The position numbers and the translations under genes are program-made. This document shows, in pieces, positions 8,956 through 16,738 of a DNA stretch of 64,000 bases. Each line of letters begins with the position of its first letter. Position 1 is the first letter of the stretch. Origin of the DNA: an uncultured Eubacteriales bacterium (GTDB lineage Bacteria; Bacillota; Clostridia; Oscillospirales; Oscillospiraceae); NCBI GenBank assembly GCA_900546255.1, contig URCB01000005.1, forward strand, positions 6,723-70,722, written 5' to 3'. The notes under the pieces were generated by a model. The model saw only the letters and a program-made list of their open reading frames with translations. It was not told where the DNA came from and did no database searches.

Positions 8956-8990
8956 AAACCAGCCGGCCCCCACGGGGGCCGGCTGGTTTT
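8956..8990 (+). terminator. Terminator of the RluA-type gene
   Basis: Long GC-rich hairpin AAACCAGCCGGCCCC / GGGGGCCGGCTGGTTTT followed by T residues. Placed between convergent genes, it may also stop the nitroreductase transcript. Confidence 0.88.
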
Positions 8991-9002
8991 GTTCGGAGGG
9001 AT

Positions 9003-9668
9003 TCATCCCCAGGTAAAGGGGGTGGGAGCCGCCCCGAGTTCAAAGTGGTACTTGGCGATGCCCAGGTCGATTTTGGTGTAGAATCCCCGCCCGGGGGTGG
9101 CCCGCACCACGGAGCCCTCCAGCTGGAACCGGAACTTCTGCTGGTTCATGGCCGTGGGGGCCAGCAAAGCCGCCTGCACCCCGTGGAGGAACCAGTTCGG
9201 CACCGGCTCCGGGCACTGCATCACGGCTTCCGGCGGTTTCCCCTGGTGGGGCTGCCCTGCCGTTTTCCCGTACCCGATGGCGATCACCAGGCAGAGTTTC
9301 TCCCCTGGGGCCACGGTAAAGGCGGTCTTCACCTTTCGGTAGGTGAGGGCCACCCAGCAGGTGTTCAGCCCCAGCTGCTGGGCTTTCAGCACCACCTTTT
9401 CCCCGTAATAGCCGCAGGCCTCCTCCAGCCCGGGGCCTTTGGGGCCAACCACCGCAATGTAATTTCGCACCCCGGAAAACTTGCCGTACCGGGCCATCCC
9501 CCCGGAAAATGCCCGGGGCTCGTCCAGGATCAGCTGCATGTGCAGCCCGCCTTCCCGGTTGCATTGGGCGATCCAAGCCTCCAGTTCCTCTTTCACTTCC
9601 CCGGCAATGGGCCGGTCCTGATAGGCCCGGACCGAATGCCGCTGCTCCATGGCTTCCCACAGTTCCAT
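9003..9668 (-). CDS. Nitroreductase-family flavoprotein
   Basis: 221-residue FMN-dependent oxidoreductase of the nitroreductase fold. The N-terminus MELWEAMEQRHSVRAYQDRP has the R-x-S-x-R motif that binds FMN phosphate, and GYYGEKVVLKAQQLGLNTCW is the usual central helix. The start at 9668 has GGGAGGAG 8 bp before it; a start 24 codons earlier lacks a site and overlaps the upstream gene. It is 28 bp downstream of the ArsR regulator and is likely its target. The substrate is unknown. Confidence 0.85.
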   Translation of the reverse strand: MELWEAMEQRHSVRAYQDRPIAGEVKEELEAWIAQCNREGGLHMQLILDEPRAFSGGMARYGKFSGVRNYIAVVGPKGPGLEEACGYYGEKVVLKAQQLGLNTCWVALTYRKVKTAFTVAPGEKLCLVIAIGYGKTAGQPHQGKPPEAVMQCPEPVPNWFLHGVQAALLAPTAMNQQKFRFQLEGSVVRATPGRGFYTKIDLGIAKYHFELGAAPTPFTWG

Positions 9669-9696
9669 CGTGGTTCTCCTCCCTTTCTGCAATGGG

Positions 9697-10053
9697 TTAT
9701 GGTTCCCCTTCCCGGTCTGGCGCAGAGGCCATCGCCTGCTGAATGGACTGGAAGAGGCGCAGCACCCGCTGGATCTCTCCGTCCTGGGGATTTAAGTAGT
9801 AATAAATGTAAGTCCCCTCCCGCCGGGCCCGGACAATGCCCGCCTCCTTGAGAATCTGCAGGTGGTGGGAGACCGCCGGGCGGGAGAGGTGGATTTTCTC
9901 CGCCAGTTCCACCCCACGGCTTCCCTGGCAGGGGCCTGCCAGCAAGGCACACAGCAGTTCCTGCCGGGTCTCGTCCCCCAAGGCGGTGAACAGTTTCCGG
10001 CAGGCCAAGAATTCCTCCTGCAACGCCTGAATATGCGGTGGTTTTTGGGCCAT
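9697..10053 (-). CDS. ArsR-family winged-helix repressor
   Basis: 118-residue DNA-binding regulator. The winged helix-turn-helix covers about residues 18-95: FTALGDETRQELLCALL, then VELAEKIHLSRPAVSHHLQILKEAG, then REGTYIYYYL as the wing. There is no CxC metal-sensing motif in the recognition helix, so it may sense something other than arsenic or heavy metal. It is the first gene of a two-gene unit with the nitroreductase, suggesting redox or xenobiotic control (inference). The start at 10053 fits the domain; longer forms run into the promoter region. Confidence 0.88.
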   Translation of the reverse strand: MAQKPPHIQALQEEFLACRKLFTALGDETRQELLCALLAGPCQGSRGVELAEKIHLSRPAVSHHLQILKEAGIVRARREGTYIYYYLNPQDGEIQRVLRLFQSIQQAMASAPDREGEP

Positions 10054-10176
10054 GGCCAGCGCCCCCTCTCTGTTGCAAGGTTTGAACAAGGGTATCCTAT
10101 CATAAATGGGCAGACTCTGCCACATCGGGAAAGAAATTGGCGACGGATGCCCTCTCAGGGCGGAATTTCTTTTTTC

Positions 10177-10205
10177 TTGACAAGGGGGATTTTTTCTGAT
10201 AGAAT
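10177..10205 (+). promoter_or_regulatory. Strong sigma-A promoter for the 10.2 kb structured RNA
   Basis: TTGACA, 17-bp spacer and TAGAAT, followed by ACCCCC. Predicted start is near 10212, about 430 bp before potA, so it makes either a stand-alone RNA or the long leader of potABCD. Confidence 0.85.
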
Positions 10206-10211
10206 ACCCCC

Positions 10212-10500
10212 ATCTTAAATTGGAAACATCAGGTTTTTGAGTCTTTCCAAAGCAAGACGCGACCGCCGGACGGGCCAAGTTGCCCCAAGGCTAAGGCCAC
10301 ACGGACAGCCGGGTCGAATGCCGAGTTCCGCATGATGCGGCGGCAACTTCTGTTGCCTTATTGATTGGGTTCAAAGCCCAAGTTTTATAAGTTGGTAACT
10401 ATAAACCAGTACCAGTACTCCCCTGGGGGGTACCACGCAGCGCCTCATCGGGCATGCAAACTTGTGAAATGGTCAATAAGAGTAGTAAAAGTAAGTTTCT
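10212..10500 (+). ncRNA. Large structured noncoding RNA (possibly raiA-motif)
   Basis: No coding potential is apparent and the stretch is dense in pairings. TTGGAAA 10220-10226 pairs with TTTCCAA 10244-10250. AAGTTGCC 10278-10285 pairs with GGCAACTT 10342-10349 and encloses the hairpin CCGCA/TGCGG. TTGGG/CCCAA at 10366-10382 closes a 7-nt TTCAAAG loop. GTACTCCCC pairs with GGGGGGTAC at 10415-10433, and AAACTT 10458-10463 with AAGTTT near 10493. From memory it resembles the Firmicutes raiA-motif RNA, which I could not verify. The 3' end is approximate. It could instead be a cis-regulatory leader of potABCD. Confidence 0.55.
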
Positions 10501-10583
10501 TTGCTATATAGACTCTCCAACCTCAATGTTCCACCTTCCCTTTCCCTGCCCGGAATTGTGACGGTTTTGTGGAGCGCTTTCTC

Positions 10584-10620
10584 AAGTGACTGTATGCCTT
10601 CGGCGTACCGTCACTTTTTT
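10584..10620 (+). terminator. UUCG-tetraloop terminator between structured RNA and potA
   Basis: Stem AAGTGAC-T-GTATGCC / GGCGTACCGTCACTT capped by C(TTCG)G and ending in six T. It ends 12 bp before the potA ribosome binding site. It either ends the upstream RNA or acts as an attenuator for potABCD. Confidence 0.85.
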
Positions 10621-10642
10621 GTGTTTTGGGAAAGGGATGTGT

Positions 10643-11761
10643 ATGAAAAAAATCATCGAGCTAAAAAACATCACCAAATCCTTTGATGGGGTCCCGGTGC
10701 TTCAGAATGTCAATCTGGACATCTATGACAATGAGTTTATCACCCTCTTAGGCCCCTCTGGCTGTGGCAAAACCACCATGCTCCGCCTCATCGGCGGCTT
10801 CGAAACCCCGGACGAGGGGGACATTGTCTTCCTGGGCAACAAAATCAACGACGTCCCCCCCTACAAGCGGAACGTGAACACGGTGTTCCAAAAGTACGCC
10901 CTCTTCCCCCACCTGAACGTCTTTGAAAACGTGGCCTTCCCCCTGCGGGAGAAGAAGGTCCCCAAGGAGGAGATTCAGGCCAAAGTCACCGAGATGCTCT
11001 CCCTGGTGGCCCTGAAGGGGTTTGAGAACCGCTCCGTCACCCGCCTGTCCGGCGGCCAGCAGCAGCGGGTGGCCATTGCCCGGGCCCTGGTGGCCCATCC
11101 CCAGGTGCTGCTGCTGGACGAGCCCCTGGGCGCCCTGGACCTGAAGCTGCGCAAGGACATGCAGGTGGAGCTGAAAAAGATCCAGAAGCAGACGGGCATC
11201 ACCTTCGTCTTCGTCACCCACGACCAGGAAGAGGCCCTGTCCATGTCCGACACGGTGGTGGTCATGTCCGAAGGCAAGATCCAGCAGATCGGCACCCCCA
11301 TTGACATTTACAACGAACCCCAAAACGCCTTTGTGGCCGACTTCATCGGGGAGAGTAACATCCTGGACGGCATTATGTTGGAGGACTACAAGGTAGCCTT
11401 CTCCGGCCAAACCTTCCCCTGCCTGGACAAGGATTTCGGCAAAAACGTCCCGGTGGACGTGGTGGTCCGGCCCGAGGACGTGGACATCGTCCCGGTGGAG
11501 CAGGGCCAGCTCACCGGCGTGGTGACCTCCGTCACCTTCATGGGGGTCCACTACGAGATCATCGTCGACGTGGGCGGCTTCAAATGGATGATCCAAACCA
11601 CCGACTTTGTGGACGTGGACGAGCACATTGGCATCCAGCTGGAACCCGACGCCATCCACATCATGCGAAAGTCGGAATACTCGGACCTCTACGGGGACTA
11701 CTCCTCCTTCTCCAACGAGCTGGATGAGCTCTCCGAGGCCCCGGAGGAGGACGACGAATGA
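10643..11761 (+). CDS. potA: Spermidine/putrescine ABC transporter, ATP-binding subunit
   Basis: 372-residue ATPase driving polyamine import by PotBC-PotD. Walker [10 protein letters not shown] is near residue 37, the signature LSGGQQQR near 133, Walker B LLLDEP near 157 and the H-loop VTHDQEEA near 190. A C-terminal TOBE-like regulatory domain follows and the tail is very acidic. The start at 10643 has AAAGGGA at good spacing; an ATG two codons upstream is less well placed. The stop overlaps the potB start (ATGA). No separate promoter is clear, so readthrough of the upstream terminator may supply expression. Confidence 0.94.
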   Translation: MKKIIELKNITKSFDGVPVLQNVNLDIYDNEFITLLGPSGCGKTTMLRLIGGFETPDEGDIVFLGNKINDVPPYKRNVNTVFQKYALFPHLNVFENVAFPLREKKVPKEEIQAKVTEMLSLVALKGFENRSVTRLSGGQQQRVAIARALVAHPQVLLLDEPLGALDLKLRKDMQVELKKIQKQTGITFVFVTHDQEEALSMSDTVVVMSEGKIQQIGTPIDIYNEPQNAFVADFIGESNILDGIMLEDYKVAFSGQTFPCLDKDFGKNVPVDVVVRPEDVDIVPVEQGQLTGVVTSVTFMGVHYEIIVDVGGFKWMIQTTDFVDVDEHIGIQLEPDAIHIMRKSEYSDLYGDYSSFSNELDELSEAPEEDDE

Positions 11762-12651
11762 ACAAAACCCTCACCCGGGACCGGCGGCGTATCCTGCGGG
11801 CGGAGCATCTCTCCCTGACCCCCTACACCATTTGGGCCGTTCTGTTCATTCTGGTCCCCCTGGTCTTTGTGGCCTACTACGCGTTTACCGATGACAACTT
11901 TGCCTTCACCTTGGAGAACATCCAACGGTTCTTCGTGTCCACCTCCAACATCATCCAGGAGGATGGCTCCACCCAAGAGGTGCGGACGTATCTGCTCATC
12001 TTCTGGCGGTCCCTGAAACTGGCCATCATCTCCACCGCCATCTGCCTGGTGCTGGCCTATCCCCTGGCCTACATCATGGCCCGGGCCAAGCCCCGCACCC
12101 AAAAGGTGTTCCTCACCATCATCATGATTCCTATGTGGATGAACTTCCTCATCCGCACCTACGCCTGGATGACCATTCTCCAGGACACGGGCATCTTCAA
12201 CAACTTCCTCACCCTGCTCCACCTGCCCAACATCCACATCATCGGCACGGAGGCCGCCGTTATCATCGGCATGGTCTACGACTACATCCCCTACATGATT
12301 CTCCCCCTCTACTCCATCATGGCCAAGATGGACGAGCGCCTCATCGAGGCCGCCCGGGACCTGGGGTGCAACAGTTTTGGGGTGCTGCGGCGGGTGATCT
12401 GGCCCCTGAGCCTGCCCGGGGTGATCTCCGGCATCACCATGGTGCTGATCCCCTCGGTGAGCACCTTCTACATCTCCCAAAAGCTGGGCGATGGCAAGAT
12501 CATGCTTATCGGCGACGTGATCGAGGGGCAGTATGTGGCCAACAACCTGCACTTTGCCGCTGCCATCGCCTTCGTCCTGATGATCCTGCTGCTCGTCTGC
12601 ATGGCCGTCATGCGAAAGCTGGCCGGCCGCCGCGTGGAAGGGGGGCTGTGA
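11758..12651 (+). CDS. potB: Spermidine/putrescine ABC transporter, permease PotB
   Basis: 297-residue inner-membrane permease with about six hydrophobic spans. The cytoplasmic EAA loop [20 protein letters not shown] near residue 200 docks on PotA. Between spans one and two is an extracellular insert with a polar [13 protein letters not shown] stretch. It starts inside the potA stop codon and ends 4 bp before potC, so the three are translated as a block. Confidence 0.93.
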   Translation: MNKTLTRDRRRILRAEHLSLTPYTIWAVLFILVPLVFVAYYAFTDDNFAFTLENIQRFFVSTSNIIQEDGSTQEVRTYLLIFWRSLKLAIISTAICLVLAYPLAYIMARAKPRTQKVFLTIIMIPMWMNFLIRTYAWMTILQDTGIFNNFLTLLHLPNIHIIGTEAAVIIGMVYDYIPYMILPLYSIMAKMDERLIEAARDLGCNSFGVLRRVIWPLSLPGVISGITMVLIPSVSTFYISQKLGDGKIMLIGDVIEGQYVANNLHFAAAIAFVLMILLLVCMAVMRKLAGRRVEGGL

Positions 12652-12655
12652 CACC

Positions 12656-13495
12656 ATGAAACCCATCGCCAAAGTCTACACCGCCCTGCTCTTCCTCTTC
12701 CTCTTCGCCCCCATCCTCATCATGCTGGTGTTCTCCTTCAACGGGGGCAACAGCCTCTCGGTGCTGGACGGGTTCTCCCTGTACTGGTACAAGGAGCTCT
12801 TCCACGACGAAGACACCCTGGGGGCCCTGGGCAACACCCTGATCCTGGCCCTGTGCGCTGCGCTGCTCTCCACCCTCATGGGCACCGCCGCCGCCGTGGG
12901 CATCAACAAGCTGCGCAGCAAGTACATGAAGGCCGCCATGAACACGGTGACCAACCTGCCCATGGTGAACCCCGAGATCATCACCGGCATCTCCCTGATG
13001 CTTATGTTCGTCTTCTTCGGCCGGCTCATCGGCATGCGCACCAGCCTGAACTTCGGCACCATGCTCATCGCCCACATCACCTTCTGCCTGCCCTATGTGA
13101 TCCTACAGGTGCTGCCCAAGCTGCGGCAGATGGACCCCGCCCTCCCAGAGGCCGCCATGGACCTGGGCTGCACCCCTTTGCGGGCCTTCGCCAAGGTAGA
13201 GCTGCCGGAGATCTTCCCCGGCATCCTCACAGGGCTGATCATGTCCTTCACCCTCTCCCTGGACGACTTCGTCATCAGCTATTTCACCAGCGGCAACGGG
13301 TTTGAGACCCTTCCCATCCGCATCTACAGCATGACCAAGAAGACGGTGACCCCCAAGATGTATGCCCTGGCCACCCTGATCTTCTTCGTCATCCTGGCCC
13401 TGCTGCTGGTCACCAACCTCTCCGACCGGAGCGGCGAGGACGTGGAGACCAGCCCCCGCAAAAAGCGCCGGCAGAAGAAGCACAGCCCATCCTAA
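12656..13495 (+). CDS. potC: Spermidine/putrescine ABC transporter, permease PotC
   Basis: 279-residue partner permease with six predicted spans and the EAA loop EAAMDLGCTPLRAFAKVELP near residue 165. The N-terminal span has FLFLFAPILIMLVFSFN, typical of PotC. The C-terminus is a basic tail (RKKRRQKK). It pairs with PotB to form the translocation channel. potD follows after 77 bp. Confidence 0.93.
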   Translation: MKPIAKVYTALLFLFLFAPILIMLVFSFNGGNSLSVLDGFSLYWYKELFHDEDTLGALGNTLILALCAALLSTLMGTAAAVGINKLRSKYMKAAMNTVTNLPMVNPEIITGISLMLMFVFFGRLIGMRTSLNFGTMLIAHITFCLPYVILQVLPKLRQMDPALPEAAMDLGCTPLRAFAKVELPEIFPGILTGLIMSFTLSLDDFVISYFTSGNGFETLPIRIYSMTKKTVTPKMYALATLIFFVILALLLVTNLSDRSGEDVETSPRKKRRQKKHSPS

Positions 13496-13572
13496 CCCCA
13501 TGTTCCCTGCCGCGGAAGCGGCTTTATCACACCACATTCCCACACCATAGAGATTGAAAAGGAGGACAACCC

Positions 13573-14691
13573 ATGAAAAAGAAACTCACTGCTCTTGCAC
13601 TGGCCCTGGTCCTTGCCCTCAGCCTGTGTCTCACCGGCTGCGGCGGAGGCGGGGGCGACACCCTGACCCTCAACGTCTACAACTGGGGCGAATACATCTC
13701 CGATGGGTCCGACGGCTCGCTGGACACCATTGAGGCCTTCGAAACCTGGTACGAAGAGACCTACGGTCAGAAAGTCAACGTCAACTACACCACCTTTGCC
13801 AGCAACGAAGACATGTATGCCAAGCTCAAGAGCGGCGCAGTCAGCTATGACGTGATCATCCCCTCGGACTATATGATCGCCCGGCTGATCGAGGAGGACA
13901 TGCTCCTGCCCCTGAACTTTGACAACATCCCCAACTACCAGTACATCGCCGACGAATTCCGCGGGCTGTACTATGACCCCGACGACCAGTACTCCGTCCC
14001 CTACACCTACGGCGTGGTGGGCATCATCTATGACGCCAACCAGGTGGACGAGGCCGACGTGGGCAGCTGGGACCTGATGTGGAACGAGAAGTACAGCGGC
14101 AAAATTCTCCAGTTCAACAACTCCCGGGACGCCTTCGGCACCGCCATGTACCGCTTGGGCATCGACGTGAACACCACCGACACCGCCCAGTGGGACCAGG
14201 CCCTGGACTCCCTGCTGGAGCAGCGCCCCCTGGTCAACTCCTACGTGATGGATGAGATCTTCAACAAGTTGGAGTCCGGCGAAGCGGCCATCGGCGCCTA
14301 CTACGCCGGGGACTACTTCACCATGGTGGACGCCCAGGCAGACAACGTGGACCTGCAGTTCTACTATCCCGAGCCCACCAACTACTTTGTGGACGCCATG
14401 TGCATCCCCACCGGCTGCCAGAACCAGGAGCTGGCGGAGATCTTCATCAACTACATGCTCAGCGAGGAGGCCGCTGTGGCCAACGCGGAGTACATCTACT
14501 ACGCCTCTCCCAACTCCCTGGTCTATGACAACGAGACCTATCAGGAGGACATGGGGGAAGAGGCCATGGCCATCCTCTATCCCGAAGGGGAGGACTTCGC
14601 CACTGCCTACAACCAGCTGGCCTACCGCAACCTCTCCAACGACATGCTGGACTATGTGAACACCCTCTGGGAAAATCTGAAGATCAACTGA
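13573..14691 (+). CDS. potD: Polyamine-binding lipoprotein PotD
   Basis: 372-residue extracellular binding protein for spermidine or putrescine. It has a lipoprotein signal with LCLTGC (Cys about residue 23), then LNVYNWGEYI, the conserved PotD/PotF start of the mature domain. Later elements include YDVIIPSDYMI, VPYTYGVVGI and IPTGCQNQE. The start ATG has GGAGGACAACCC before it. It ends the potABCD operon and is followed by a strong terminator. Confidence 0.94.
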   Translation: MKKKLTALALALVLALSLCLTGCGGGGGDTLTLNVYNWGEYISDGSDGSLDTIEAFETWYEETYGQKVNVNYTTFASNEDMYAKLKSGAVSYDVIIPSDYMIARLIEEDMLLPLNFDNIPNYQYIADEFRGLYYDPDDQYSVPYTYGVVGIIYDANQVDEADVGSWDLMWNEKYSGKILQFNNSRDAFGTAMYRLGIDVNTTDTAQWDQALDSLLEQRPLVNSYVMDEIFNKLESGEAAIGAYYAGDYFTMVDAQADNVDLQFYYPEPTNYFVDAMCIPTGCQNQELAEIFINYMLSEEAAVANAEYIYYASPNSLVYDNETYQEDMGEEAMAILYPEGEDFATAYNQLAYRNLSNDMLDYVNTLWENLKIN

Positions 14692-14704
14692 CCGCTCCTT
14701 CTCT

Positions 14705-14744
14705 CCCGGGGCTCCCGCCGAAATGCGGAGCCCCGGGATTTTCT
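14705..14744 (+). terminator. Terminator of potABCD
   Basis: Perfect 11-bp stem CCCGGGGCTCC / GGAGCCCCGGG followed by ATTTTCTT, 13 bp after the potD stop. Confidence 0.9.
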
Positions 14745-14897
14745 TGCCTCTTTTCCCTGCCTGCCGCAGGTACGTTTTCTGAAGAAATGTTGTGAAAGCT
14801 GGGGAATTCCCCCCAATTAGCTGGACATTTTTCCAAAAATATGCCATACTAAGAAGACCATCCGTTCCATCCTCACGCACGAAGGAGGCATATTCCC

Positions 14898-16652
14898 GTG
14901 AAACGAAAACGCATCCTGGCCTGGGTTCTGACGTTGGTGTTGCTGTTGGGCATCTTCCCGCTTCCCATGGCCAGCGCTGCAGGAACCTCCACCTACCAGG
15001 GAAAAACCTACAGCACCGACTACACCACCTGGCGGCAGGCAGACCCCGCCTGGGGCAGCACTGCCCTGGGGGATCTCCACACCATGGCAGGCTCCGGCTG
15101 CCTGGTGACTTCCATCGCCATTTTGATGTGCCACGCCGGGGTCTATGACCCTGCCTCCCTCAACCCGGGCACCCTGCGGGATTGGCTGGATGCCCAAGGA
15201 TACATCAGCCATAGCTCCGACCGGTCCCAGGATGCTTTGCTGTCCTTCGGGCTGATCACCCGCTATTCCTCCCCCCGGTTCTACTTCGTCAACCAGACCT
15301 TCTTCTCCACGTCCACGCCCTTCAGCGACGTGGTGTCCCAGGTCAACAACCTGATCAGCAGCGGCTACTATGTCATCGCCCGGGTCAACTACAGCGGCCA
15401 CTTCGTCCCCATCGCGCGGGTGGTGGGCGAGGACGCCCAGCTCTACGACCCCGGCGCCACCTCCAAAAAGCTCTTGTCAGAGTATGACGGCACCATTGGC
15501 GGCCTCATCTACTTCCGGGCCAACCCCTCCGGCGAGGACACTATCCTCCCCGACACGCCCACCCCTGGCCCCGGCGCCCCCTCGGTGACCCCGCTGTCCG
15601 CTGACTACGGGGAGGGGGACCTCATCTCCGTCTCCTGGGGGGCGGCCAACCTGGCCACCCACTATAACATCTATGTAGACCGGCAGAACGCAGACGGTTC
15701 CTGGGAGTCCAACTACCGGGTCCATTTCTACGCCACCTCCCCCTTCCAGTTGGAGCGCTTCCCCGCAGGCACCTACCGCCTACGGGTCCAGGCGGCCAAC
15801 GCCAACACGACGCCGTGGACCTACACCAACTCAGAGTGGCAGACCTTCACCGTCCACGACAACATGCTTACCATCACCTATAACGCCGACGGCGGTACCG
15901 TCTCCCCCGGGTCCCAGCTGGTGGACCAGGACAGCATCTATGACCTGCCCACCCCCACCCGGAGCAATGCCGCCTTCCTGGGTTGGCACACCAACCAGGG
16001 GCGGGAGATGGTCACCAACGGCACTGCCATGAAAAGCACCTACGGCCACACCCTGGTGGCCTATTGGGACACCACAGGCCACAGCATCACCAAGACGGAC
16101 TCCTACCGGAACAACTTCCGGGATGTACCCTCCAGCGCCTGGTACTATGACAACGTGGCCGCAGTCTATGAGTACGGCCTGATGAACGGAACCGAGTCCG
16201 ACGAGTTCAGCCCCAACGACCAGGTCTCCATGGCCCAGACGGTCACCTTGGCCGCCCGGCTGCGAAAGCTTTACCTCACCGGAGACGGCACCTTCGCCAG
16301 CAGCTCCCCGTGGTACCAGTCCTACCTGGACTATGCCCTGAGCCAGGGAATCCTGGACGCCGCCCCTGCCGACATGAACGCCAAGCTCACCCGGCAGGAG
16401 TTCGCCTCCATCCTGGCCAACGCCCTGCCAGACTCGGCCCTGCTGGAGATCAACAATGTCCCCGACGGCTCCATCCCCGATGTGTACCGGTCGGACACGG
16501 GCATCTACCGGCTCTACCGGGCGGGCATCCTGTCCGGTTACGACGATCAGGGGACCTTCCGCCCCAACTCCCCCATCACCCGGGCGGAGGTGGCCGCCAT
16601 CCTGGTCCGTATGGCTGACCCCAACAGCCGGATTTTGTTCGACCTGGGATAA
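14898..16652 (+). CDS. Secreted C39-like peptidase protein with SLH cell-wall domains
   Basis: 584 residues, GTG start after GAAGGAGG. A Sec signal peptide ends near residue 28 (PMASAAG). Residues 40-215 resemble C39-like papain-fold peptidases: WRQADPAWG, then GSGCLVTSIAILM (putative catalytic Cys in the GC motif), GHFVPI (His) and YDPG (Asp/Asn region). Then come a fibronectin-like segment (240-325), one InlB-type repeat (YNADGGTVSPG...FLGW, 330-395) and three SLH domains (about 410-584: FRDVPSSAWYYDNV, FSPNDQVSM, FRPNSPITRAEVAAIL). It is anchored to secondary wall polymer. The substrate is unknown and catalytic activity is inferred from motif layout. Confidence 0.82.
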   Translation: MKRKRILAWVLTLVLLLGIFPLPMASAAGTSTYQGKTYSTDYTTWRQADPAWGSTALGDLHTMAGSGCLVTSIAILMCHAGVYDPASLNPGTLRDWLDAQGYISHSSDRSQDALLSFGLITRYSSPRFYFVNQTFFSTSTPFSDVVSQVNNLISSGYYVIARVNYSGHFVPIARVVGEDAQLYDPGATSKKLLSEYDGTIGGLIYFRANPSGEDTILPDTPTPGPGAPSVTPLSADYGEGDLISVSWGAANLATHYNIYVDRQNADGSWESNYRVHFYATSPFQLERFPAGTYRLRVQAANANTTPWTYTNSEWQTFTVHDNMLTITYNADGGTVSPGSQLVDQDSIYDLPTPTRSNAAFLGWHTNQGREMVTNGTAMKSTYGHTLVAYWDTTGHSITKTDSYRNNFRDVPSSAWYYDNVAAVYEYGLMNGTESDEFSPNDQVSMAQTVTLAARLRKLYLTGDGTFASSSPWYQSYLDYALSQGILDAAPADMNAKLTRQEFASILANALPDSALLEINNVPDGSIPDVYRSDTGIYRLYRAGILSGYDDQGTFRPNSPITRAEVAAILVRMADPNSRILFDLG

Positions 16653-16676
16653 GCAGGGCCCCACGAAAAAACATCA

Positions 16677-16710
16677 AAAGGACGCACCCGCTTTGCGGGT
16701 GCGTCCTTTT
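16677..16710. terminator. Bidirectional terminator between SLH gene and DUF5693 gene
   Basis: Near-perfect hairpin AAAAGGACGCACCCGC / GCGGGTGCGTCCTTTT with a 3-nt loop. A/T runs on both sides let it serve both convergent genes. Confidence 0.9.
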
Positions 16711-16738
16711 CTATGAGGATCCAGAAGAATCCAATTTC

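Noticed and set aside
10212..10500. tmRNA, RNase P RNA or 6S RNA for the 10.2 kb transcript
   Set aside because: No alanine-type acceptor with CCA and no tag frame (tmRNA), no GAGGAAAGTCC-type core (RNase P), and several separate hairpins instead of one long rod with a central bubble (6S).
13492..14880. Minus-strand open frame of about 460 codons opposite potD
   Set aside because: Shadow of potD; it also crosses the potABCD terminator.
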